Below, piece by piece: positions 53,394-59,983 of a stretch of 59,983 nucleotides of DNA. The DNA comes from Spirochaetaceae bacterium (lineage in GTDB: Bacteria > Spirochaetota > Spirochaetia > Treponematales > Treponemataceae): contig JAGBFB010000022.1 in the NCBI GenBank assembly GCA_017936665.1, positions 1 through 59,983 of the forward strand, given 5' to 3'. Within the stretch, counting starts at the first letter, position 1. Each line of letters begins with the position of its first letter. The translations under genes were made by a program, and so were the position numbers. The notes beneath the pieces are model-generated. The model saw only the letters and a list, made by a program, of their open reading frames with translations. It did no database searches and had not been told where the DNA came from.

Positions 53394-56300
53394 TTAAAGT
53401 TGAACAAAATAAGTTTTCATCTCGCCCTTACCTTTTACATTCTGAGTTTCTACTTCAGTGTAAGCAACAAGATTTTTTGTAAGTTCATAAGTATGTTCAG
53501 AAACATGAATATATCCTGGTTTAGATAATGTTTCCATTCGGCTTGCAATGTTTACAGTATCGCCCCAAACATCATAAATAAATTTTATTTTACCTATAAC
53601 GCCTGCAACAACTTCGCCAGAATTTATTCCAATTCTAATATCAAATTTATATTTTGAAGTTTTGTTAAATTCTTTTACATCTTGCAAAAGGCCTCGAGCA
53701 AATTCAATTATTTTATGAGCATGATTTTCTGATTTATCTCTAATACCAGAAATTGCCATGTAACAATCTCCAATTGTTTTGATTTTTTCAATGCCCATTA
53801 AAACTACTCTATCGTCAAAACGAGAAAATAAATCATTCAATGAATTTACTAAATCATTAGGATCAACTGTAGATGCAATTTTTGTAAAGCCAACTAAATC
53901 AGCAAACAAAACAGAAACACAATCAAATTTTTCTGCAATGCGTTTGTTTCTATCTTCTTTTAAATCTTGGGCGATATGGTCAGGTAAAATATTTAACAAA
54001 AGACTATCGGCTCTGTCTTTTTCAATTTCCAAATCCACAGTTTTCATTGTAATCATTGTTTCTAATTGCAACTGATTTATTTTATATTTTTTGTATTTTA
54101 TTATAATAAGTAAAGCAACAATTCCACAGAAAACAATAGAGAATAAAATCCAGAACAATGTCATTTGATAAAAATAGGGTTTTTGTTCAATAATTATTTT
54201 TGCAGGATTTTCGCACCAAAGTTGATCTGCATTTTGTGCAAAAATTTCAAATTCATATTTTCCTGGTTTTAAGTTTGTATAAGATACAATTCTTGAAGTT
54301 GTAAGATTAGAATAATTTTTTTCAAAATCAGAAAGGCGATATTTAAACTTTACCATTTCGGAAGAAACAAAACTTAATCCTGTATATTTAATTTCAATTC
54401 GTTTTGTTCCTGGTTCTAAAATAATTTTTTCAGTTAGAGGAACTGTAATTCCATCGACAATAACATTTTCAATATGTACTAAAGGTGGAATTTTATTTGA
54501 TTTAGATTTTAATGGATCATAAATTGCAAATCCATCAATGAGAGTAAACCACAATCTACCTAAAGAATCGCACATGCTCAAACTTGTGGAAGTAACTCCG
54601 TCAGAAAGCAATCCATCATTCTTTGTAAAAAATTTTGGATTTATTTTTTTTGAATTATCATTTGCATATTCATCAAAAGATGATAAAGGAACAGAAAAAA
54701 TTCCTTGATTGCTTGTCATCCATACGGTATCTGTGTAATCAACTAAAATTTGAAAAACTGAATCAGTACCAATACCACTTTGAGAATTAAAAGTAGTAAA
54801 ATTATTTCCATCAAATCTTGAAATTCCAGAACCTGTACAAATCCAATAAAGTCCTTTTTTGTCTTGAATTATTTTGAAAATTACATTTCCTGCTAAACCA
54901 TTATTTGTGTTATAAGATTTTACAAATTGATTATCTTTATAAACAGAAATTCCGCCACCGTCAGTTCCTATCCAAATTGCACCTTCTGCATCTTCATAAA
55001 GACACATAACATATTCATTGCAAAGACCTTCAGAGCGAGTTAAATTTATCATTGAATTATCAGTATTCAAAATTGATAATCCTGTTGTTGTACCAACATA
55101 AATTTTTTTATCAGAACTTTCTATTGCAACTCTTGTTCTATCACCAATTAAACCTCTATCATTATTCCAAAAATTAATATTTCCATTTACATCTTTTTTT
55201 ATTAAACCATATTTTGAATATGCACAAACAAGTAAAGATTTATCAGAAATTTCTTCTATATGTCTTATTCGAATATTCTTACACATTTTTGTTAATTCGT
55301 TTTCGACATACTTTCCTTTGTAATAACATAAAAGTCCGTTATCAGTTCCAAGCCAAACATAGCCAGCATAATCTTCCGCTATACAATTTACAGAAGAAGA
55401 AATATTTACCGTTCTAAATTTGCCTAAACTCATTTTTTCAACGCCACCGCGATCAGTTGCAAGCCAGATATTTCCTTCTCTATCTTCAATAATTTTTTCT
55501 ACATTATTGTCAGTAAGACCGTTTTCTTCTGTATAAAAATATAATTCGCCATATTTTAATAGAACAACACCTTTTTCAGTTGCAAACCAAACTGCATCAG
55601 TAGAATCTACAAAAATGCTATTAATTGTATCTGTTATCATATTTTGAGTTTCATCAAGAGAAAAAATTTCCCCATCTTTTATTCTAACAACTCCACCAGA
55701 AACAAGTCCAATCCAAAAAGCTCCTGTAGAATCTTGTGTTATGTATGAAACCAAACTATTGGCTAGTATAGGATATCCATGTAATTTTTCAAAACTTCCT
55801 GCAGAATAAATGTATATTCCTTTTGAATTTGAACATGCAATCCAAATTCGATTTGCTGTATCACAGTATAAATCGCTAACAAATAATTCAGTTTCTGTAC
55901 TTCCGAATGGTGCAACAATTTCATTACGATTGTTTATAAAAACAACCCCAGATGAAGTTCCTATCCAAATATTACCATGTTTATCTTCAACAATATCTCT
56001 AACAGAATTACTAGGTAACCCATCATTGATTGTTAAAACTTTAATTCCATCATCACTTACTTTTACAAGACCATCGTCATTAGAACCAACCCACAAACAA
56101 CCTTTTGAATCTTCAAAAATACATCTTGCAGAAACAACGTTAAATTCTGGAACAGTAGATTTATTTATAACATAAAAATCAACTCCGTCAAATCTAACAA
56201 GACCGTCATAAGTGCCTAAATAAATGTATCCATTTTTATCTTGAAGGATATCAGTTATTGTATTTCCAGGAAGTCCGTCAGTTGCAGTCCAAACTCTACT

Positions 56301-56399
56301 AACATATTCAGATAGTACATTTTGATTTTTTATACTTTGAGAAAAAACTAAAATTGGTAAATATAAAATCAATAAAAAAATAACTGATATCTTTTTCAT
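53394..56399 (-). CDS. Periplasmic beta-propeller sensor fused to an adenylate cyclase
   Basis: 1001 residues. A signal peptide ends near VFSQS (about 22). About residues 35-640 are two seven-bladed propellers of two-component-regulator (Reg_prop) repeats, seen in units such as DGLPGNTITDILQDKNGYIYLGT. A Y_Y_Y domain follows (about 660-735, LKPGKYEFEIFAQNAD), then one transmembrane helix (about 755-775) and a class III cyclase (about 805-1000): FADLVGFT and GDCYMA metal Asp, EKIKTIGD Lys and DVWGDTVN Asp for ATP, SRME Arg. The input half is that of gut hybrid two-component sensors, but the output is cAMP. Confidence 0.93.
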   Translation of the reverse strand: MKKISVIFLLILYLPILVFSQSIKNQNVLSEYVSRVWTATDGLPGNTITDILQDKNGYIYLGTYDGLVRFDGVDFYVINKSTVPEFNVVSARCIFEDSKGCLWVGSNDDGLVKVSDDGIKVLTINDGLPSNSVRDIVEDKHGNIWIGTSSGVVFINNRNEIVAPFGSTETELFVSDLYCDTANRIWIACSNSKGIYIYSAGSFEKLHGYPILANSLVSYITQDSTGAFWIGLVSGGVVRIKDGEIFSLDETQNMITDTINSIFVDSTDAVWFATEKGVVLLKYGELYFYTEENGLTDNNVEKIIEDREGNIWLATDRGGVEKMSLGKFRTVNISSSVNCIAEDYAGYVWLGTDNGLLCYYKGKYVENELTKMCKNIRIRHIEEISDKSLLVCAYSKYGLIKKDVNGNINFWNNDRGLIGDRTRVAIESSDKKIYVGTTTGLSILNTDNSMINLTRSEGLCNEYVMCLYEDAEGAIWIGTDGGGISVYKDNQFVKSYNTNNGLAGNVIFKIIQDKKGLYWICTGSGISRFDGNNFTTFNSQSGIGTDSVFQILVDYTDTVWMTSNQGIFSVPLSSFDEYANDNSKKINPKFFTKNDGLLSDGVTSTSLSMCDSLGRLWFTLIDGFAIYDPLKSKSNKIPPLVHIENVIVDGITVPLTEKIILEPGTKRIEIKYTGLSFVSSEMVKFKYRLSDFEKNYSNLTTSRIVSYTNLKPGKYEFEIFAQNADQLWCENPAKIIIEQKPYFYQMTLFWILFSIVFCGIVALLIIIKYKKYKINQLQLETMITMKTVDLEIEKDRADSLLLNILPDHIAQDLKEDRNKRIAEKFDCVSVLFADLVGFTKIASTVDPNDLVNSLNDLFSRFDDRVVLMGIEKIKTIGDCYMAISGIRDKSENHAHKIIEFARGLLQDVKEFNKTSKYKFDIRIGINSGEVVAGVIGKIKFIYDVWGDTVNIASRMETLSKPGYIHVSEHTYELTKNLVAYTEVETQNVKGKGEMKTYFVQL

Positions 56400-56414
56400 T
56401 AAATACCCTAAATT

Positions 56415-57194
56415 TTATTCACTTAATAAATCGTCCATTGTGTAAAGACGTCCCTTTGGTAAAGTTCCAGAAGAAATTCCTTTATAAAGCCATTCAGAAG
56501 CACGAACAGCACCAAGAGCAAAGCCTTCTCTGTTTCTTGCTCTGTGTGTAAGTTCAATTGAATCTGCATTTGAATCAAAGAAAACTGTATGAGTTCCAGG
56601 AACATTTCCAACACGAGTACTTGAAACATGAAGTTGATTTGGTTTTGGTTGTGTATGAAAAGCATCAACTACAATTTCAGTTTTTTTAGGATTTGCTTTC
56701 ATCACATATTTTGCAATATCTAAAGCAGTTCCAGAAGGACTATCAGCTTTTTGATTGTGATGAGCTTCCCAAATTGCACTATCGTATTCATCGTATTGAG
56801 CCATTAAACGAGAAGCGTTTTCTATAATTCTGTAAAACATATTTACACCAATAGAAAAATTACCTGCATAAAAAAGTGCGTTATCATTCTGTTTTACAAG
56901 TTCTTCAACTTCTTTTAATCGAGAAGTCCAGCCTGTTGTACCAACTACTATAGGCATTCCTAAAGGAAGAAAGGCTTTAATGTTATTAAAAGCTTCATCT
57001 GGATGAGTAAAATCAATTACAACATCAGGCTTTACTTGAGCAATAACATCAGCACCTTCTTGTGAACTTTTTACAATATATTTAGCATCCGGAGAAACAT
57101 AATCCACAGTTGCAACAACTTCATTTCCTCGTTTAGTTGCAATATTTTCAATCATGTGTCCCATTTTTCCGTAACCAATTAGTGCAATTTTCAT
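56415..57194 (-). CDS. dapB: 4-hydroxy-tetrahydrodipicolinate reductase
   Basis: 259 residues. The NAD(P)-binding GYGKMGHMI (residues 7-15), VDFTHPD-like VIDFTHPDEA, VVGTTGW, and catalytic EAHHNQKADSPSGTA (His-His-Lys) are all present. It acts in the diaminopimelate/lysine pathway, needed for peptidoglycan. AAGGA precedes the ATG. A TATAAT box lies at 57234-57229. It is first in the operon with the propeller cyclase, 15 bases apart. In 57195-57380 I see only AT-rich sequence besides this promoter. Confidence 0.96.
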   Translation of the reverse strand: MKIALIGYGKMGHMIENIATKRGNEVVATVDYVSPDAKYIVKSSQEGADVIAQVKPDVVIDFTHPDEAFNNIKAFLPLGMPIVVGTTGWTSRLKEVEELVKQNDNALFYAGNFSIGVNMFYRIIENASRLMAQYDEYDSAIWEAHHNQKADSPSGTALDIAKYVMKANPKKTEIVVDAFHTQPKPNQLHVSSTRVGNVPGTHTVFFDSNADSIELTHRARNREGFALGAVRASEWLYKGISSGTLPKGRLYTMDDLLSE

Positions 57195-57380
57195 AAATTA
57201 TCCTTGTTATATAGTAATATTTTTTTACATTATACAGTAATTTTGAGAAAAAATAAAGAATAAATAAGATAAAATATAATAAGTAAAAGTATGCAAGTTT
57301 GTTATATAAAATTCGTATAAAAATGCTTTCAGATGAAATTACTCTCTGAAAAAGCCTCGCAACGAAAAATCCCCAACACA

Positions 57381-57413
57381 CAATTGCAAGTTTTGTTTCA
57401 CAAAACTTGATTG
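57381..57413. other. Stable hairpin in the dapB-fusA intergenic region
   Basis: CAAGTTTTG (57387-57395) and CAAAACTTG (57401-57409) pair perfectly around TTTCA. The outer CAAT/ATTG extends the stem past a two-base bulge. A smaller hairpin AAGTC-GAA-GACTT follows at 57415-57427. Neither has a T run, so they are not terminators. The 57345-57480 stretch is more GC-rich than its surroundings and could be a repeat or a structured RNA; I cannot identify it. Confidence 0.45.
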
Positions 57414-57511
57414 TAAGTCGAAGACTTATTAACCTTGCAAGCATAGCGTAGCTCTCTACTAGAACGAAAGAACTTTGCAAAAATAAATTAAATCAAAAAA
57501 CTTATTAGACT

Positions 57512-57579
57512 AAAAAAAACAAACTGTAGTGCGACCGTCTAGCGAAGCGTCAAGGGAGCAATGCAGTTTGTTTTTTTTT
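57512..57579. terminator. Long-stem bidirectional terminator-like structure
   Basis: AAAAAAAACAAACTG (57512-57526) pairs perfectly with CAGTTTGTTTTTTTT (57564-57578), enclosing a GC-rich 37-base loop (57527-57563) that may fold further (TAGTGC against GCAATG). A9/T-type runs stand on both sides, so it can act on either strand. No gene is seen ending nearby, so it probably insulates fusA from upstream transcription. Confidence 0.6.
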
Positions 57580-57589
57580 GAATAACATA

Positions 57590-57627
57590 TTTTTCTGGTA
57601 CTAAATATTTTTACAAAATTCTGAAGA
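57590..57627 (+). repeat. Dispersed 38-base intergenic motif, copy 2 (upstream of fusA)
   Basis: Begins TTTTTCTGGTAC and ends TTCTGAAGA; 33 of 38 positions match 12577-12614 without gaps. It lies 11 bases before the fusA -35 box, so it could be an activator site, an UP-like element or the remnant of a repeat. Confidence 0.55.
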
Positions 57628-57638
57628 GTATTTTTTTC

Positions 57639-57668
57639 TTGACAACTCTTAAAATGTGCAAGTATCAT
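57639..57668 (+). promoter_or_regulatory. fusA promoter
   Basis: Consensus TTGACA (57639-57644), 18-base spacer, TATCAT (57663-57668). Transcription would begin near 57675, leaving a leader of about 47 bases. Confidence 0.7.
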
Positions 57669-57686
57669 GTACTTATACTTAATATA

Positions 57687-57711
57687 GGAAATAAACTTAT
57701 TTCCAAAGGAG
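57687..57711 (+). promoter_or_regulatory. Leader hairpin adjoining the fusA ribosome-binding site
   Basis: GGAAATA (57687-57693) pairs with TATTTCC (57698-57704) around AACT. The AAAGGAG site follows at once (57705-57711), 10 bases before the ATG. The hairpin leaves the site open but could influence ribosome access. Confidence 0.45.
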
Positions 57712-57721
57712 TTTAATTTTT

Positions 57722-59809
57722 ATGGATTTTGCAACTAATAAGATTCGCAACATTTCTATAGCAGGACATGGTCAAACAGGTAAAACGACTTTGTTAGAAC
57801 ATTTACTTTTTGTAGGAGGAATCCTTCAAAAAGCAGAAACAACAGAATCTGGTAAAACTGTAAGTGATTATACTCCAGAAGAAATCGAACACAAAATTTC
57901 TATTCATGCATCTCTTTCTCATATAAATTGGAAAGAGAATAACATAAACATCTGGGATACTCCAGGTTCATCAGACTTTGTTGGTGAAGTTATTTCAGCT
58001 TTCCGTTCTAGCGAAATTGGACTTATGCTTGTAGATGGTCGCTCCGGTGCACAAATTGAAACAATCAAACTTTGGCGAGAGTTAGACCGTCGCAATAAGC
58101 CTCGTGTAGTTTTTATCAATCGATGTGATGATGAAAGAGCAGATTTTAACGCTGTAAAAAAAGATATTCACGATAAATTTTCTGTAGAAGTTTGTCCTGT
58201 TACAATTCCAATGGGAATAGGTGCCGATTACAAAGGTATTATCAATGTTCTTGAAGGAAAAGCATACTTCATTCCAGCAGAAGGAAAAATCGAAGAAGCT
58301 ACAGAAATACCTGCCGAATATCAAGATGATTACAAAGATGCTCTTGGTGTTTTAGCAGGTGCTGCTGCTGAAGGTGATGATGAATTACTTATAAAATTCA
58401 TTGATGAAGGTGAACTTACTACCGAAGAAATTATTCGTGGACTTAAAATTGCATTTAGAAACAATCGAATCGTTCCAATATTTGCAGGAAATCCAATTAA
58501 AAACAGTGGATTAAAATCTGTTTTAGACTTTATCGTTGACATTGCCCCTGACCCTACTTTCAGTTTGGAAAATGCAGTTAGCGATACAGATGAACGAGTT
58601 ACTGTAAAATTCAATCCAGATGAAGACATGAAAGCTCTTGTTGTAAAAACTAGTAGCGACCAATTCTCAGGAAAACTTTCTTATATCAAAGTCGTTACAG
58701 GAAAACTCAATAGCGATACAGAAGTTTTCAATATTCAAAGCGATAAAAAAGAAAAAATCGGAAAAATTTATCGCTCAATTGGAAAAAAACTTGAAGAAGT
58801 TAAAACTCTCTATGCAGGTGATATTGGTGTTGCAGTAAAACTTCCTCTTGCAAAAACAAGCGATACCCTTGCTACAAATAATAATACACTTCCGTTTATC
58901 AAATTACGACATCCAGAACCAGTTTATTCCATGGCAGTTTCTGCAAAAGATAAAAAAGAAGAAGATAAAATGAGTGAAATGCTTGCAAAATTTGCTGATG
59001 AAGACAGAACGCTTTCTTTCAATTACAATATCGAAACAAAGCAAAATGTTCTTTCTGGAATGGGTGAATTGCACATTTCAATTTTGTTAGACAAAATCAA
59101 ATCTCAAAATAAAATCAATATTGAAACAACTGTTCCTCGTGTGGCTTACCGTGAAACAATCCAACGAAAAACACAAGCGGAATACACACACAAAAAACAA
59201 TCTGGTGGACACGGACAGTATGGTCGAGTTGTTCTTGCTATCGAACCTTTAGCTCGTGGAGATTCATATTCATTTACAAACGCTGTTTTTGGTGGTGCAA
59301 TTTCTAAAGGATACATTCCAGGCGTAGAAAAAGGTGTGCAAGAAGCCATGGAACATGGAGTTTTGGCAGGATATCCTGTTGTTGATGTTGGAATTACAGT
59401 TCTTGATGGAAAAGAACATCCTGTAGACTCTTCAGAAATGGCATTTAAAATTGCTTCCCGAAATGCATTTAAAGAAGCCATGCGAAATGCAGGACCTATC
59501 CTTCTTGAACCAATTATGAATATCACAGTTTGGGTTGAATCAAAATATCTTGGTGATATTATGTCAGACATGGCAGGAAAGCGTGGTAGAATTTTAGGAC
59601 AAAATCCACTAGGTGGCGGAATTGAAGAAATTCGTTGTCAAGCACCACAATCTGAAATTCTAAAATATGCAATCGACTTGCGTTCAATCACAAGTGGAAC
59701 TGGTAGTTTTGAAACTTCATTTGACCATTACGACCCAATTTCTGGAAAGATTGCAGAAGAAGTTATCAAAGCTGCAAAAGAATTTATGACAGTTCAACAA
59801 GAAGATTAA
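57722..59809 (+). CDS. fusA: Elongation factor G paralogue, EF-G II-like translational GTPase
   Basis: 695 residues with all five EF-G domains. G1 GHGQTGKT (15-22), G3 DTPG (79-82), but G4 is NRCD (133-136) where canonical EF-G has NKxD. The G1 and switch I regions (TTESGKTVSDYTPEE) resemble the EF-G II or FusA2 group, not the AHIDAGKTT form of housekeeping EF-G. Domain IV has SGGHGQYGRVVLAIEP. The housekeeping EF-G is therefore probably elsewhere. It translocates or releases ribosomes, or has a specialised role. It has its own consensus promoter. Confidence 0.85.
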   Translation: MDFATNKIRNISIAGHGQTGKTTLLEHLLFVGGILQKAETTESGKTVSDYTPEEIEHKISIHASLSHINWKENNINIWDTPGSSDFVGEVISAFRSSEIGLMLVDGRSGAQIETIKLWRELDRRNKPRVVFINRCDDERADFNAVKKDIHDKFSVEVCPVTIPMGIGADYKGIINVLEGKAYFIPAEGKIEEATEIPAEYQDDYKDALGVLAGAAAEGDDELLIKFIDEGELTTEEIIRGLKIAFRNNRIVPIFAGNPIKNSGLKSVLDFIVDIAPDPTFSLENAVSDTDERVTVKFNPDEDMKALVVKTSSDQFSGKLSYIKVVTGKLNSDTEVFNIQSDKKEKIGKIYRSIGKKLEEVKTLYAGDIGVAVKLPLAKTSDTLATNNNTLPFIKLRHPEPVYSMAVSAKDKKEEDKMSEMLAKFADEDRTLSFNYNIETKQNVLSGMGELHISILLDKIKSQNKINIETTVPRVAYRETIQRKTQAEYTHKKQSGGHGQYGRVVLAIEPLARGDSYSFTNAVFGGAISKGYIPGVEKGVQEAMEHGVLAGYPVVDVGITVLDGKEHPVDSSEMAFKIASRNAFKEAMRNAGPILLEPIMNITVWVESKYLGDIMSDMAGKRGRILGQNPLGGGIEEIRCQAPQSEILKYAIDLRSITSGTGSFETSFDHYDPISGKIAEEVIKAAKEFMTVQQED

Positions 59810-59847
59810 TTCTAAACAAGAGTGTACCTTGATTACAATAAATGAAG

Positions 59848-59893
59848 TGCACCCCTAAAGTTGGACAAATAAAGTTCAATTTTAGGAGGTGCA
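59848..59893 (+). promoter_or_regulatory. IS left end forming a hairpin over the orfA ribosome-binding site
   Basis: TGCACCCCTAAAGTTGGAC (59848-59866) is complementary, with a few mismatches, to GTTCAATTTTAGGAGGTGCA (59874-59893). The right arm contains the AGGAGG of the transposase. In transcripts entering from fusA the hairpin would mask this site, a protection known from several insertion sequences. Confidence 0.6.
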
Positions 59894-59899
59894 TTTTTT

Positions 59900-59983
59900 A
59901 TGTCTAAATACTCAGAAGAGTATAAGTTAAGAGTTGTAAAAGCTTACATATCAGGAGAAGGTGGAACTGAAACAGTTGCCAAA
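59900..59983 (+). CDS. IS3-family transposase OrfA, N-terminus only
   Basis: ATG at 59900 after an AGGAGG site. The 28 visible residues begin MSKYSEEYKLRVVKAY and continue GEGGTETVAK, the typical start of the OrfA helix-turn-helix of IS3/IS150 elements, which binds the terminal repeats. The frame runs off the window. A -1 frameshift to orfB would be expected further on. Confidence 0.85.
   Translation, partial: MSKYSEEYKLRVVKAYISGEGGTETVAK

Larger units (their letters stand above)
59848..59983 (+). mobile_element. IS3-family insertion sequence, left end only
   Basis: The sequence opens with TGCACCCC-type terminal bases like those of the IS150 subgroup, 38 bases after the fusA stop, and contains the start of an orfA transposase. 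The right end and any target duplication lie outside the window. Confidence 0.75.

Noticed and set aside
57148-57480. A 110-codon reading frame on the minus strand upstream of dapB
   Set aside because: It overlaps the dapB start in another frame, runs through hairpins and the dapB promoter, has no ribosome-binding site, and reads as low-complexity aromatic sequence.

Overview
The window is AT-rich (roughly 30% G+C by eye) and looks like a Treponema-type spirochaete, probably a host- or gut-associated species. The strongest sign is the minus-strand block tamB - bamA - skp/ompH - mutS (25081 to 15019), the order known from Treponema pallidum. Other signs are many lipoproteins with loose lipoboxes, a large chemosensory operon, class III cyclases, and a secreted GH53 endo-galactanase that suggests plant polysaccharide in the habitat. 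No species can be named from the sequence alone.

Layout. 1-4.6 kb: a partial PD-(D/E)XK (Rpn-type) nuclease, a small lipoprotein, a copper-chaperone-like protein, lspA, leuD and leuC, then a compact element that looks like a type I toxin-antitoxin locus (4218-4558). 4.6-7.1 kb: GH53 galactanase and an archaeal-type CMP kinase, then a MazF-type toxin-antitoxin pair. 7.1-14.6 kb: mfd, two envelope/regulatory unknowns, tRNA-Leu(CAG), and an RNB exoribonuclease. 14.6-25.1 kb: the outer-membrane biogenesis/mismatch-repair operon. 25.1-27.6 kb: tmk, a membrane protein, aroB, tRNA-Leu(GAG). 27.7-35.7 kb: a three-gene surface operon (OmpA-type protein, 1801-residue beta-helix lipoprotein, SUMF1/FGE-fold lipoprotein) behind a promoter with eight G in its -35/-10 spacer, a probable phase-variation switch. 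35.8-45.3 kb: a seven-gene chemosensory operon (CheW, CheW-like, CheB, CheA-REC, adenylate cyclase with a degenerate receiver, two tandem six-TM MCPs). 45.3-47.1 kb: signal peptidase I broken by an in-frame TAA. 47.1-49.9 kb: an Hpt protein, an ATPase with a DUF4143-type C-terminus, TatD nuclease, and a small conserved protein. 49.9-57.2 kb: operon dapB - beta-propeller adenylate cyclase - rlmI - miaA - glycosyltransferase. 57.7-60 kb: an EF-G paralogue (EF-G II-like), then the left end of an IS3-family element.

How it fits together. cAMP appears as an output at two loci: one cyclase is embedded in a chemosensory operon, and another is fused to a periplasmic propeller sensor. This suggests cAMP signalling driven by environmental sensing. 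BamA, TamB, Skp, LspA and LepB build the envelope, and the poly-G operon supplies exposed antigens or adhesins. The two most interesting systems are the candidate type I toxin-antitoxin locus, with mirror-image promoters and identical RNA 5' ends, and the poly-G surface operon. The chemosensory-cyclase operon comes next.
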